In this document: positions 1-14,473 of the stretch, piece by piece
How the letters are laid out: each line of letters begins with the position of its first letter
How positions within the stretch are numbered: position 1 is the first letter of the stretch
Assembly: GCA_038496675.1 (NCBI GenBank)
Contig: CM076658.1
Location: 13,291,388 to 13,355,387 of the forward strand
Reading direction: 5' to 3'
From: Rachycentron canadum
Taxonomy: Eukaryota > Chordata > Actinopteri > Carangiformes > Rachycentridae
Length of the DNA: 64,000 nucleotides
Made by a program: the position numbers and the translations under genes
The notes under the pieces: model-generated
The model's database searches: none
What the model saw: the letters and a program-made list of their open reading frames with translations, nothing else
Told to the model about the DNA's origin: nothing

Positions 1-151
1 AATAACCTAATTTTAAAATAAGATCGGCCATATCTGATTTGTTGTAATGCAAATAAGTACTGATTTACATTGAATTCCTGTATATTATCAAAACAATAGC
101 TTACATTGATCATAGAAAAACTTGAATAAAGATATAAAGAATATATATGTG

Positions 152-160
<9 letters not shown>

Positions 161-193
<33 letters not shown>
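161..193. repeat. (AC)n microsatellite flanked by AT-rich alternation
   Basis: An uninterrupted AC dinucleotide run, with (TA)n-like alternation on both sides from about 143 to 202. It is a simple sequence repeat. No gene is seen between the window start and about 450. Confidence 0.95.
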
Positions 194-201
<8 letters not shown>

Positions 202-452
202 CGCTTACTAAACCAAACTATATATGTGATATGTATATGTATAATAATGTAGCTGCTTTGTAGGTGACCCTAGGAAACATTTTATTTTATTCAGATACTT
301 CAAATCAAAATAACTGACATGGTCTGAAATACTAAGATCACATGTCCAGAAATATATTCTATTTTGTGCAATGTTTTTTCTGACAGTTGTGAAAGTATTA
401 TGAGACAACAGCCGCACAACAATAGCACCATCTTGTGACCACATGAACTTAC

Positions 453-2047
453 ATCCTCCGAAATTTGCTGCTCACATGATATTGGTTGGGTGACTGCAAG
501 TTCTCCATCTGGCTGCATTGAACATTGCTATTCTGCAGAACCGAAGACGAAATCACAGTTTGTTATTTCTTATGAATGTAAATATATTAAGAAAAAAATT
601 TGTTTTCATCAAAATAACTAAATTTAGTGCATAACAGTATAGCCTCACCAACAGTCTTTCACCTTAGTCATAAAAGATGGGGTCATAACAAAAAAACTAA
701 ACAACTTGAGACAATAAATTTTTATTGTGCTAACTTGTGGCAAAATTACTTTCTAAATGACTTGGCAATTCTCTGTTTACCTTCTTTATGCTGTTACTGT
801 CGCTATCATCCCTCTCCCAGGATGACATATTGTCAGTCCCAAAGGGGGCTTCGAGTGGGTGAAAAGTTCCAGGGCTTTTCTTGTCCTCACTGTTAATGAG
901 GTTGTTGGAAAAAAAAGAATACAGGTATATGAAATGTGTCATTCACTTAATGATAGCTGAAATATATAGTGAAGTAATAAACAGTAAAAATAGTGGCTGA
1001 TTGTTACTGTTGATATTGTTCCTCCTATTTTACATTACTCAAGAGATATTAACAGTCACAGTAACATGACCAAATAAAAACAAAGGAAGCAGATGTGAAA
1101 TAATGTAGTATGACTAGTACTGGAGGTGGAAGTTTTTTTTTTTATAAATTGATTGTATGTCAGAGTGGAAGTACCTTGGTTGGCTGTTGTCCCCCGATGC
1201 ATTGCAGAACCAGTCTGGAGGCTTGTATGCATTAGGTTTAGAAGCAATTGTTTCCTCATGCCACAAAAGTCCTGTTAACAAACAACAAAGGGAAGGAAAA
1301 ACATGGCAAAAAGTATTAACCACCCAGAAGGGTATGTATATGTAGTGTGTATGTATAAGGCAACAGGATGGCTCTACCCTTATGCCCTCCTTGTTTTGCA
1401 AGCTTGACATAGTCAGAATCACTCTCGAGGACTCCTGCTCTTCGTCCTCGGATCTTCTCCTCGGGAGGAGTGCTGATGGTTGGGGACAGTCCTGGGATCT
1501 GGGAGATGTGGCCATTTACTGTGTTGTATCCTGTTTTAACACCTGTTAAAACACACAAACACGCACACACAAAGTGACGAAACAAAAAAAAGAAAGAAAA
1601 AAGAAAAGAATAATTACTACTTATGGCTTAATTTGAGCTTTGCCAAGCACCACCCTGCTCCTGCCCCAGTGATGCCCCAGTGATGGAAGCTTCAGGTTCA
1701 AGCAGAGTAGCCTCGCTGCTGACGGTCATAGCCCTACAGGTTGCACAGTGAGGCAACTAAACCAGGACACTACGAACCGTTGTACTTGCCAGATTTTGTC
1801 GGTTGAAGGTCGTTACTCATGAGTACTGGGGATGCTCTAGTGGAAACGGAAACAAAACCCGGTACACTGTCACTGTACACTCGATGGCTTGTACGGGTAC
1901 GAGCTGCATTAACGTTAGCATTAGTTAGCTATCATAGCTTGACTGTTGCCGGCGTATTCGAGTATAAAATTAAACACACCTTGGTTGAATTAGTCTAAAA
2001 GACAGTTCTGAGCAAATTCAGAATTGTTTTACTTACTCTGAAAACAT
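453..2047 (-). CDS. C7orf57-family protein, partial (left end open)
   Basis: A minus-strand multi-exon gene reconstructed by splice phase: 2037-2047 (start ATG at 2047-2045, phase 2), 1654-1733, 1378-1542, 1175-1271, 781-889 and perhaps 453-532. The best supported exon is 1378-1542, which reads SQIPGL, then SDYVKLAKQGG, and continues in 1175-1271 with GLLWHEE and YKPPDW. As I recall them, human C7orf57 has the same series: SQIPGL, SSYVKLAKQGG, DLL and LPDW. The function of C7orf57 is unknown to me. Human C7orf57 lies near UPP1, and UPP2 lies next to ACVR1, so a C7orf57 relative beside acvr1 fits an ancient paralogous block. The exon at 781-889 has a clean acceptor and donor and an acidic, serine-rich product. 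The donor after 1654 (gtggtg) is weak, and the 453-532 exon rests only on open frame and splice sites. The gene is head-to-head with acvr1, and the C-terminus may lie beyond the left edge. Confidence 0.5.
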
Positions 2048-4680
2048 TTTGGCAGGAGAGTAAAAGTCTTCACGGAGTTTGTTTGGAAATTCTGCAACAC
2101 GTTGCCATGGGAACGGTGTCTCGGTAGTTACTACAACCTCCGCTGATGTGCGGAGACTTGTTACCATAGTTACCACAGTTACCACAGTTAGCTAGTTAGC
2201 TAGTTAGTTAGTCTAGGTAGGTAGAGCGAACCCCCATATTCAGAGAAATATCTGGTGCATTTTTTTTAAATATTATAAATAGTTTAAATAGTAATTGTTC
2301 TGTTTTCCTGTTATAAGTTTGTCCAATGTCCATATTACAACATCAAAGTAGCTTATGGACTTTTTTGTTTGAGGCATCTCATGCACAAAAAAGTGAATTT
2401 GAAATTCTTAATAAATTAAAGAATCAGATTCTTTAGAAGTTTCCTAAAGCGGTTCCCCGGACTCAGTTTATTACAAAAGCTTCAAAAGCTAAATTCCTTT
2501 TTCATGACACAAGGACAGCATTTGAAGACTACTTTTCACTGAACTTTTAAACTCTTCATCACTGGGACATCCTCATACCTTCTTTTTCATATTTTGTCTC
2601 GTTAATGTTTATCTTTGTTTGTTTGTTTCTTTATGATGAAAATTCATTCTATCAAACGAGGAGGAGTGAGGAACTCTGGCCTATTAAAGCAAAACAACAG
2701 ATTTTCAATACATAAATGGCCCTATACATAAATTCTCCTTGTGTTTATGATGGCATGCAAACCTTTTTCCTGCTTATACTTTCCTTTACAAGTATTATTA
2801 TTATACTGTTGTTAAAAACATGCTGTGGGGTAAAAAGTATATTTCCCTCTAATGAAGTATAAATATAATGTAGTATAAAATATAGTTCTATGCAGTACAT
2901 GAGTGAATACACTTTTTTGCATGCTACCACCAGTGCTGTGGTGCATTTACAGTGTTTGTAAAAATATCTGTTATGTGGTGGCATTGTTCAGTAATGGTTA
3001 ATAAATCCCACATGCATTGCACACTCAGAAAAGATGGATCTCTGGAAGTGATAGAGCACTGTGGAATGAGACGTTGCTCTTTTCATGCAAATGTGCCTTC
3101 AGAGCAATTTAAAAAGACTTCAGTAGTTTTATTGCAGATAAACCACAATGTGTTCTCAGTGGTAATATAGTCCAATCTTAATTTCTTTTTAGTAGCCTAA
3201 TTTCCATAACTATTTTGTAAGTGATGTACTATTTAATATGAACTTTTTGCATATAGGACTATCTATTCAGTAAGTTCTTTTTCGTCCATACCGAATAAAA
3301 TGTCCTTGCACTCACTAGTCTTCTGGTATTATTAATTAATGCTCTAATAGATCCATAAATTTCCATTGCGCATAGGCTATTAATTAATGCCTTGTAGAAT
3401 TAAATGATTGAAAAGCTATTTTGAAGTTACTTAATTCATTTGTTTTAGTTTACAGACCATATTTGTCACAAAATATTCCGATTATTTTTGAAATACTGAA
3501 TCTGAAATATGCCTGAAATAAGCCTGAACTCTTCCTCAGAACATGCGCAAAACAAACCAAATAGCAATGGTTCTTTGATTTTCGAACATGTCAAACTGGC
3601 TAGAGAGAATAAGTCTGTCACAGGAAGTGCGCACATTTGCTCTAATGTAAAAGCACAGTGTGTCGCAGGAAATAAATTCGTGAATCAGATGATGAACACT
3701 ACAACACTTAATAGCAGAGTGGATGCACAAGAGGGTTTTTCTATATTTTCTTTCTTTACTTTATTTACACTGAAAACAGCAAGAACACGAAGGCTAGATA
3801 ATTTATTTATAATTACTTCTTACTTCTATTCCACCTTTCAGAGGGAAATACTGTTGGCTGCTTCTCACATATTTGACACTGTAGTAGTCAGTACATTTAT
3901 ATTTTTGATACAAAACATGAAATAAGCTTTTAACATATGATGTAGTTTTATAGGCTTAACTCTATAGCATGAGTAAATCTGGGAGAAGCATTTAGAAACT
4001 GAATACAGCCAATCTCATATACGTAATACATTTTGCCAAAGTAGTGGAAAAAAAATATTCATTTCCTATTCATAAACGTTTCAAAAGCAAATGTAATGTA
4101 ATGTAAAAATGATACCCATGCATTGGAAATGAATAGTCAAAGTGGTATTAAAAGTCCTTAATGCAGAAAACCTATTATTAACCACAGAAATCTGCTAGTA
4201 TTATCAAATAATGATCCAAACCTTGCATAAATAACTGAAATGCAAAAGGTAATAGAAATCTGTGAGTGATAGCAGAATAAAATGGTCTTTCCTGTAGGCT
4301 ATTTCAAGTATAAAAACCACAATGTAAAAAATCTCCAATACAAGTAAAGGTCTTGATTAAATAAAGTCAAAATAATTTTTACTGATACTCTGATACATAA
4401 TATATGATAGTGTTACATTCAAAAAGGCTGGAACAATAGTTTATTAGATGTTTTCAGCTTGTAGAATTTGATGCATTTGCTATTTTTGTTATATATTATT
4501 GTAAAGTGAATATATGGTCTCTTCAGTTGTTTGTTTGTTGAATGAACAACAATTTGGATCCAAAAAATACATATAACACACATTAACACAAAACACAATA
4601 TAGTATCTCAACTTTTACTAAAAAGATCTAAATTCCTCTTCAACCCTTACAAAACGCGTGTCTAGTTTATTGTGAAACCC
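2048..4680. other. Intergenic spacer between the C7orf57-like gene and acvr1
   Basis: AT-rich sequence. Around 2160-2225 there is a low-complexity stretch of short imperfect GTTAGCTA and GTTACCA repeats. The 138-codon open frame at 3509-3925 has no recognisable motif and AT-driven composition, so I do not treat it as a gene. The part nearest 2048-2160 probably holds the 5' UTR and promoter of the minus-strand gene. Confidence 0.5.
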
Positions 4681-4699
4681 TTGACCGGAAGAAAGCGTG

Positions 4700-5073
4700 T
4701 TTATCTTTTAACTTAACGCTGGTCAACGACTCGAGGTAACTTCCTCCTCCAATCCTGGATTTTTCCCTCCGTAGCGCTGCGAGTTGCGAAGCTCAGACGG
4801 TGCTAACGTGTGAATGAGGACAACGTAACAAAATGTATCTATATTTTTTCTCTCTCGCACACTCGAATATCGAGTGAACCCTTTTAATTTCTTTTTTTAT
4901 TTTTTCCACCGGGCGACCGACCGACGATAATGTTGGCGTCATGTAGGCTTTGCTTTTCGGACTTTGGAAAACAAATCGGGTTTTGTCGGTGAATTCTCGG
5001 GAGATGGCAGAGTAGTTCGACCTGTGTCAGTTACCGAGCCCTCATAAAAGCACTTTGACAAATAACCCCCAAG
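4700..5073 (+). promoter_or_regulatory. acvr1: Probable acvr1 promoter and non-coding exon 1
   Basis: This stretch is clearly richer in G+C and CpG than its surroundings and ends in a strong donor (CCCAAG followed by gtaagt at 5074). The acvr1 signal-peptide exon at 16652 begins with a splice acceptor seven bases upstream of its ATG, so at least one upstream non-coding exon is required. This is the best candidate. The transcription start is not determined; the left limit is approximate. Confidence 0.55.
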
Positions 5074-6244
5074 GTAAGTTCATTTCACGTCTTCTGTCTA
5101 ATATATAATTGTAACCGGACTGTAGTTACTCGTCTTTATTGTAATATGGGTTCAGACATTTCGGTAGACGGGGAGAAGTTTGCTGATTTGCTGGAAAAAG
5201 CTTCGTGACGTGCTCTCACAAGAAATCCTGTCCTCCCTGAGCGTTTTCTTCCTAAAATCTTGCTCTGTTTTGGCATCGCAGACAAATATACTTTATTTCA
5301 TATCGTTTTTTTTCTGCTTAGGTTGTGTGAGCTAAATCTAATAGAGTCACCTAACATGAATGTGATTTCACGCAGTATCAGTTTCAAACCATCGCGTCAG
5401 AGGTGTTTTTTTTTTTGTCTTTTGGTAATTTGTTGATTTATGGTGTCGTGGCCCAGAAAATAAAGTCTTTGGTTTAGGACTGAGACTTTCTATGGTTGTA
5501 ATTTCAATCTCACAATCAAATCAAGCTCACAACATTGCAGCAACTTGTGACTTAGTTAGAGTACATTGTCATGCAAACAGACATTGGGAGGGTCGTTCCT
5601 GCTTGATCGTGTGTGTCTCATCATCTCACGCTGAGCACTTTTAACATCACAATTGCAGTCCTGCAGGGGGGTGGCAGGGTGGAGGGGCATTTGTGAACAC
5701 ACACTATGGCTTACAATTGTCTGTAGTTGAATTTTGAAGTAGCGGCCACTGGAGGGACACTTAAATATCACCTATGTAGCTCGTATAGGAGGTAAAAGTA
5801 TATGTTGACAGGCTTTCCCTTGCTGAGGAACAATCAGACCAAACAGGAAATGGTGTGTGTTAAGATTGCAGGGGCAATCAAATGTAAAGTCAGTAAAGCT
5901 GCTGATGAGAGGGTGCAAACTTCATTACTAAGGTGTTAATGCTAGCTGAAAACATTCAGAGATAATTGTGCCGATTTAGAAGATGTGTGAATGGGAATGT
6001 CTCACACAACAGAACTTTTCTTTGACAGAATCAACTCATTGTGCTCCATCATTGCTCCCACAAAATTACATTCCCACATACTAATCAGGTTTTTTTTCCT
6101 CTGGAATAGCTCAAATGTTTGGGGAGCACTTGATTGTGTATTAGTTTTTGATATTTTAGGTTGTTACTGAATGTAGCATTGCCTGGTTCCTTTAACTTTG
6201 TGATGCATTCAAGGTGACACGCCTAAACAATTCAGTTGACCACA

Positions 6245-6325
6245 ATTTTATATATATATACATATACATATATATGTACATATTGCTCTAATGTATACAT
6301 ATATATATACATATATATGCATAAC
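6245..6325. repeat. AT-rich (TA)n-like low-complexity tract
   Basis: Repeated tatatata/catata alternation, partly self-complementary, inside acvr1 intron 1. It is a simple repeat with no further meaning that can be shown. Confidence 0.8.
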
Positions 6326-6639
6326 AATCTGACTGATTGAAGCAAATACAGTAATTGTGTGTCATGGGAAACTACTATCAACACTGATTATTCACGCTAA
6401 ATGAATCTGGACGCTAATAAACTCCCACCAGTTGAAGCAGTAATACATGAGTTGTTGTTGGTGAATTTTTCTAGGAATTAAAAAGAGAGTTAGACGTAGA
6501 CAGTGGTTGGTAATATCAGTCATATTTTGCTTTAATTGTTGGACGGAGAGATACTGGGGACTTGATGGTGAATGAAGTAACAGAAGGTGTGTGACAGGAT
6601 TAAAGGGCTCACACGGATTTGTTGGGTCCCTTTGATATT

Positions 6640-6736
6640 TCTATAAAGAGTTTGGGCTGGACCTGCTCTATATGTAAAGTGCTTTGAGGTAACTTTGTTA
6701 TGATTTTGCACTATATAAATAAAATTTGATATGATT
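6640..6736 (+). mobile_element. Possible LINE/SINE 3' tail
   Basis: The sequence reads ctctatatgtaaagtgctttgag..., then taactttgttatgatt and ctatataaataaaattgata. This closely resembles the 3' tails of dispersed elements common in teleost genomes (L2/SINE-like, ending in an A-rich simple repeat). The family is recalled, not searched, and the 5' end of the element cannot be placed. Confidence 0.4.
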
Positions 6737-9700
6737 AGACATTTATGGTTATTTGTTAAGGTTAGTGTCTGGGTGTTTGTGTGGTTGGTGGATGATCCGG
6801 ACCGTTTAACCCCATGGCTGACCAGTCTGAGATGTGTGGGCGCCTGGCGTTCTCAGCGGCTTGCCTCATCAAGTCTGGTTGATAGTGGTCAGATAAAGGG
6901 ACGTCAGTCAGTCTGGGGGCTGAGATATGGTTCAACTCCAGAGGATCTTGGGTATCCTGTTCCTTTTAGCTGAGGTAACTTGCACCGGGCTGATTGTGGT
7001 GGCTCACCCTGCTATTGTTTCCTCCTTCTCCTTGTCTCTTGGTCTAAAACAATGTTATTGTTTGGATTTGGTTTAGTGCCATTGTTTCCAGCCTATCTGT
7101 GGTAACTTACTCCTCAACCAGTTAGGTCATCTGTGTCTCTGAGACTAACAATGTATTCCAAACAATAGGACTGGTTTGGCGAGGTGTTTTTTCCTTCTTG
7201 GGTCTCTGTCCAAGTGGCATTCAGCATGTCTATTCTGTGGAAATTTATTTTTTATACATTAACATAAAAGCTTCTCCAATTTCAACATTTTTCTTTTAGT
7301 AAGATTTAATTTAGATTTCCACATTTCCAATTGTTTGGTCGTACATATCTTGGACTCTATACATCAGTGCATTGTCATAACTGTTCTTTTTGATGGCCAT
7401 AAAGTGTATAATTTTTCCCACAGAAGTCTTAGCATTTCATAAAGTGTCAGGCAAGGGGTTTGTGGTGGGGTGTTGGGATGGGAGGTGGGGGGAGGTAGAC
7501 CTCCGATAGCAATCATTTCTCTGTGCACAGTAATTTGGCTGTCAGGAGCAGCTGGCAGTTTGGGTTGGAACAATATGCAAGTGGAGGGAGAGGGAAATGC
7601 TCACTCCAAAAACCCTGAGAGAGTGTTTGGGGGGTTGGGTGGTGTGTGTATATGCATATGTGTGTGTGGAATCAGGTTACACAGTCTGTCATTAACAAGA
7701 GAACTGCAGTTATGAGACCAAGATAGACTGCTTCAAGTCTGAGCAAGAGTCTGAGGCTCATTGCTCTTCCACGTAGGTGGCTCTCAAGTTAGGGAAGAAA
7801 GGAAGAGAGGGAAGGGGCAGGAAGAAGGAGGGAGGATAGAAAGGGAGCAGGGTTTGGCTTGAAGTCTAGCATCTGAGTACCAAACCAACCCTCAGCTATC
7901 ATGCTACAGCGTGCACGTGTGTTGCTGTGTGTGCGTGTTTGTCTGTCTATATGTGTGTATATGTATGTATGCATCTGTGTGTGAATGCTGACTTACTAGA
8001 AAGTTTGACTAGCAACAGACCTGGCATCAGATGAGGCAGCAGGCTGCAGAGGAACACAGCATGTGGGTTGAATTTGCTTCTACTCTATGCTCGTGTCCAG
8101 CTTTTTAGAAAGGGGCCCTCTCTCTGTGTTATTTTTAGTCAAAAAATCCTTGAGCCTTTTAATAATCATCAGCCTTATGTAGCCCAAACATATCACGATC
8201 AGAAGCGCTGTCTGGGACTTGCGGGCACTGCAGTCTCAGCAGGACACGGGAAGTTCGAGGGAGAAAGAGAATGAGATAAAAGACTGCCTTTGTATCTGCC
8301 AGATTTTGGTCTTGTTTCAGTGTTTGCTGTTTGAGCTTACTCTCTTCTTCTGGTGGCTCTGTACAGACTTATTGATTCCCTCTATTCTCTGTTCAAATGT
8401 GGATGAAGACCAGTGGAGACAGAGAGATGGGAGACGAGACACTACTGTCTGCACAGATGCACACACACATAGATCTGCAGTGCTCATGGCTCCTCTGCTC
8501 TCTCCACACTAACCTCAGACTGCAGTGGAGACAGTCTGCAATACACATTTTATGAGCCCTTCACTCGCTTCAGTGCTCTTGTCTTATCGCTCAGCTGTTA
8601 GGGGGGGAAAGTTATGGCTTTGTTTCAGTTGCTGCCTCCCTCTGATCTCATTCCTATTCCCAGGCATGGGCTCTTATTTTGTGTGGGCATTTTGTCTGCG
8701 AATTGAAAATAATCTATTTCATCTCTTGGGTCATGGGGTCGTAACCCAAAGAAGTTTTAATATGATGGGGTGTTTCAGTGTCACATTGATGGGACTTCAA
8801 TTGGGCCATGTTTAGTCATTCATTAGTTTTGACACCCAAACAGGGCCAGGGAATATCGCTAAAATCAATATCACAGTATTAACATTAAAATATGTGCAAA
8901 TCTGAATAGAAAGTAACACTCGGTCACATAATTCTGTCCTTCAAACATTTTGCTGAATATCCATCATCATGTCTCACAGCTGAAAATAACTTGTTTAAAT
9001 ACCTTCTTTTGTCTGACTAACAGTTGATAACTTTCCTGGTTATTACAGAGTATTAAGAAAATTTGCAAAAATTTACAGTTGAGAATATGAAACAAGAGAA
9101 TTGATGACAGTTTTACTTCAAAGTGATTGAAAACAGTTAGCGTTTGTACTCAGGTCAGTTTTTGAGAAACTGTTTCTGTTTCTTTTCCTCTCTGGAAGAT
9201 CAGGAAACTCCCAGCCATAAAAGACTCAATTGACAGCGGGATGTAATGGCCCGGGTCAGTTGTGCTACAGAGGATAGTGCTGTATACACATTCATTGTTT
9301 TGTTGCAAGCTGTTTGCTGAGTGATTATCATCACAGTGGTGAATGCTTCGGTCGATGTGTGTGGGTCACACAGCCAGGGTTGTCATGTTAGCCCTCTGAC
9401 TTGTGAAGCTCTGTCTCTGGCTGATTTGGAGCAGAATCAATCAAGACTAAATATTCCCTGAGTGTGGAGTATCAGCACACACAGTTCCTTGGTCTGTTTG
9501 TCCAATTTACTTGTTTCACAAGGAGGGAAATGTCTTTAAAGGGTGTACTGTGATACAAATCAAGGTGTCCTTTTGAGAGAAGTATTGCCCCAGGGCAATG
9601 AACTTTGTGAGATGGTCGTTTGGACGGAGAATGTTTGTACATTCCTCTGTTGGCAAATATAACTCCATAGGCCATAAAGACGGTGTTTGAATTGGCTGTT

Positions 9701-12700
9701 TCGAATGTTTTGATGGCTGTGTGAAAATGAATGTCTAATTGCTATGGTGACCATTGCATAGAACACTTGTAATAGTGTCTACACAATGCTGTAAAACTTG
9801 GAGCAAAAGCTGTGCCTCACGAGACTTCATGCAAGACAAAACTACAATAGAACCATGTGCAAACGACAAAAACTGCTGTTCTGGTTAGAAATTTAAGTGT
9901 GTTTGCTGAAGCGTTGCTTCTCTGTGCAGGTGATGTTCTACAGAATCATAAATCACAGAACAGCCATTGTATGCCAGAGTCTCCCAGACCTTTAGTCTTT
10001 GTTTCTATGTTCAGCTGCCTCTCACAACTATTACCCTTGGGTAAACTTGTCCGCTTTGCAAACAAATCAAACTTTGTCATAGAGTTTAAATAGAAACGCA
10101 AGCAATTAATCATACTCAAAAATGCTCATCTCGGCCTGGCCTGAGTGGTGTTCTTGGTGCAGAGGTGGAAGATAGGGTAAGACCACAGTGGGGAAAAAGT
10201 CTCTGATTACATTTGATTAAGGCTGAATACACCAAGTGTCAGTGTGTGCGGGTTGCACTGTATCCAAGGAACAAAAACTAGCTATGCTATTGCCTACCAC
10301 AATGAATCTGTGAGTGAGAATTGAACATAAGCAGGGGGCATTTGCATTTGAGTACATTCCTCACATTGTGAAAACAGGCAGCTGCTCAGATACTGTAGGG
10401 CCCTGAGAGATGGAGCTGGGCTGGACCTGATGGGGTTCTGCAGATTCAACAAACTATTCCAGGGTGCCAAAGAAGTCTTTCTTTCATCTCCCATTTGATG
10501 AGGCCCTTGACCACTGAGGTGTGTTTCCAAAGGTTAATGAGCTTTGCTTTCCCATCAGCAGAGCCATTAATCTTTCAAACACAACCCCTGTGTATCACTC
10601 AAACTATTAAGTAGGGGTCAACCTGTGTTTCAGTGTTACACCAGCCTAAATCACAGCAATGCATTTAAGTACTGCTTTTATTATAATACCCTAATTTTAA
10701 GTACAAAGAACATTTTTTACAAAACCTTTATATCACAACTGCGTTTTGTTCTCTTGAGCTGTAGTGCGAGAGAGTATTTACACATATTAGTAGATGAATA
10801 TCTTATGACTATGGAATGGTTATCAATAGGCTTATTCATGTTCACCTTGTTGTGTGTGTGTGTGTGACAGTTCAAGGCCCAGAAAGCTGTATTAATAAAT
10901 AGTAAGTAGTATGAAATACATTATTGACATTATTTTGATTAAATGTGCAAAATTCAAATATAAGTAGACCAATAAGAAAAGTGCAAAAGACAAAGCTGTG
11001 CCAGTTTAGTCTAAGTTTGTACCTCTTTGACACCCCATATGATCAGGATATTAATCAAACCATTGTGATTTGTTTTTTGTTTTTTACATCTGCAGCAGCA
11101 AGAAAGACAAAAATTGCATATTACATTACATTTTAAAGCAAAGGCCTGAGCACCCCAATTAACATCCAGATAACTTCAAAGTAGTGACTCATTCATTTGC
11201 ACATCTTTTGTGCAATGAAAACAAACATTTTTGCTTCATTAATTCTCCACTTATGAGCTGTACACATCAGATAAATAAACTGAAATAACTTGAGAAATAA
11301 TGAAGCACAGATGTTTGTCTTGGTTGCAAAACAATGTACAAATGAATGAGGCCCTCTTGGAGTCATTTGGCATTTCTGGGCTGTTGATATAATAAGCATA
11401 TGCTTACATTTTTAGTATTCAATTTCTCAAAAATAATTTGAGTAAATTTTTTATTTGAATGAACTGAAATAGTTTTATTTATACCCTGATCACATGTGCC
11501 AGCCTTACGGAGATGCAATGCTAGACATTGCAAGGTAATATTTGTCAGTAATGTGATTAATATGGTAAACTGTTTTATTATATATTTGATTAAACACCCA
11601 ATGTGCTCCTAGAATGCACCTAGACAAAGACTACCAGCGGATGCAGAGCTTTGACAGCCTCATCTCAAAATACAAACAGTGTCAGAAAGTTAGGTCTCAT
11701 AGTGGGTCTGCTGTTAAAAGCTGCAAAACTGCTAATCGGTATACTGCATGCAATGATGCAGAATACACTGGCCGATGCAACATTGTAAGTGCCATTTCTA
11801 AATAAACATAAAAATATGATAATGCTCAGCCCAATTAGCTTTTTTTTTTTTTTTTTTTTTTAACATCATAGACCTACATTTCCCCAGACATTCATCACAC
11901 AACCTGACAGGCTTCAAAAGTGATATTGTACAGCTTGACACAGATTTGCTACCAAGACTTTATTAGACCCTTGCACAGTGTGACATGCAATGAACCTGCA
12001 AGATTGCTGATATCTCACAGTGTGTAGAGGCCTTAAGCCAAACACCAAATGCACAACAAGCCAGCCACAAGATGACAGCCTTCCTAGACAGCAGGATTCA
12101 TTAGATATGTCCTGAAATGGGTTGTTTCAAGCTATTTTAGAGAAATAATTGAAATTCATCGCTGCTATTTTAATCATAAGTGTGCAACCTTCTTTTTAAG
12201 GTAAGATTCATTGTGATTTTTATGCAATTGCATCAAGTCTGAGGGTGTATTCCCTCATACCCTAGTATACAGTTATGATTGTGTATACTTTCAATGTAGT
12301 TTTAGTCAGACCTGGTGTTGTGTTTGACTGTAGGCAGAGAGAGGTTTTTAGACTGAGGTGAATGTGTTGATTTGCTGTGCTGTAGTGTGAATATGAATGT
12401 GGGCTGCTGCAAAGAGGACGACTTTCGCCCTCAGGTCTGTATTACACCCACATCCACCTAGGAGCGAACCATCTGTGTGTCCCTGATGGCATGCTGGCAC
12501 TTTGGCTGTCTGGGTCTGGGTCGGGGACGGGGACAGGGACACTAGTCTCAGCCTGTTTCTTCCCTCGCTGTCCTGCAGTTTGCTGCAGTTTCCTTGGTGC
12601 CGGGCTATTTGTGCCATGGTAACTGTGCCAGCCTGCCAGCTCAGACACAGATTCCACCTCTCGTCTCCCTCTTTGCCAGCATGATGACTCAGCAGCTCCT

Positions 12701-14473
12701 GCAGGGCTTCCAGCCTCCTCCCTCCTCAACCGAGTGATACACCATGCTCATCAGACAGAGTAGTGTTTTGTCATTCTCTCCTTCGTCCTGACCTGAATAC
12801 AGAACAGACCAAAATAATAAAGCATCCAGCTAGACTAATATGTTTTGTTTATTGTTGAATCAGTTCTACAGTGCCACCTAGAAACAAGTGGTAGAAAGGA
12901 ATAATAATAAAATATTTGGTTTGATGTGACATTTGAAGATGAAGTCTTGCACATGCAAATTTGTCTGAATTCCTCTAATGTATTTGAATCACCATAACTT
13001 CTTATGCTTGGCTTATGCTTATGCTCTTGGTTTCAGTTGTACCAATCACAGCATTTGAGTGGCATGTTTAATCATCATCATCTAATCACTTTAAGCTCTG
13101 CTCAACTTCTTATAGAAGTGCTTATCAAGATAGCCCTCTGGAGTGGGATCACTGGAAAGAGTCTGGGAAGGAAACATGGCGTCATAAAATGGGAGCCTTG
13201 ATATGTAGGATCCCTTTCAAGTCCTGCTAGCAGCACTCAGCCGCTATTAATGCTAACATTTTAACGTATTTTACACTGGGTGAAGTCTGTTTTAACTATT
13301 GGCCTCTTTCTGTTGAACTCAATGTGGTCTTTATATTTCTATGTACAAGGTCAGTGCTTACGCATTTCAGACGTTTTGATATCCTACAAAATACTTTGTG
13401 GTGGATGAAGTATTTAGATTATTTATTTAAGTGAAATCATATATACACACAGAATAAGGCCTGCGCTCAGAATTTAATTTAAAGGAGCTATGTGCCAGCT
13501 GCTGCTGATACATAGCCAACATTACCATTGACAGTGGTTTATTTACCAGCCTAGTAGAAATGCTGCAAGTTCAGCATTAAACTTTACTTTTCTACTCCCC
13601 ATCATCTGTTTGCAGTGGTGGAGAGCAACACCACTCTTTTCCGTCTCTTTCTCTTTCATGCTAATCAGCTAGTCCTGGCCCTGCCAGGCCATCGGCATCA
13701 TTTTGTGATTGTTAGTCACTGTAGCATCCAGTCTGCCCTGAAGACATAGTGCTACTAAGAGGATGTATTGTAAATGAAGCGATTGCTGAAGCTCTCCTCT
13801 ATTGACCTCTATCACCACCTGCTCCCGGCAAGAAACCACCTTCAGCAGCTTAGAGGATTTGTATATAGACCCTTTAAGGAAAGGAACAGAGTTCTGTTAA
13901 GCAAACTACACTTAAAGTCAATGCTGATTATGTATAATAATCCCTTTCATACATACATATATTTTACATTATTTTGGTACCATTACTGCCTCAGTGTGTT
14001 GTTTGTCATTAAATGCAACCACTGTTTAAGCTTAGTTATTCAAGCTCACGCACCTAAAAATTGCGCTTAATTGGAGAGAGTTTAAGGGAAGGGGTCCCCA
14101 TCACAACAGATGATAAAACAAACAACTCATTGTTTTACATGTAGATATAGAGGCTACCTATATTAGGCTACCTTTTTAAGTTTGTGTAAAGTTTTGTCCT
14201 GTATTATAGTTATAGTACCCATAACATTGTTAGTTCCAACTGCAGTAAACAGGGGAAAGAAATATCAAAAGTTGTAATTACCATGTGGTATTCATACTGC
14301 TGTCCTATTACAACACCACATCAGAGGATATATGGAGAGAGAATAAAAGGAAAGATGGGGATTGAGACAGATAGGGGGGGAAATGAGAGCACACCCTTGG
14401 CAGGATGTCAGCTCTGTGAACACACACTGCAGAGTACTGCCAGAGAATTCAATATGCAGGGATAGAGGGCTGC

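Noticed and set aside
3509..3925. 138-codon open frame as a gene
   Set aside because: AT-rich, no known motif, no splice context, no conserved features visible.
11614..11805. 63-codon frame near an A/T-run, possibly an exon
   Set aside because: Its composition looks coding-like, but no flanking splice sites or family similarity could be supported.
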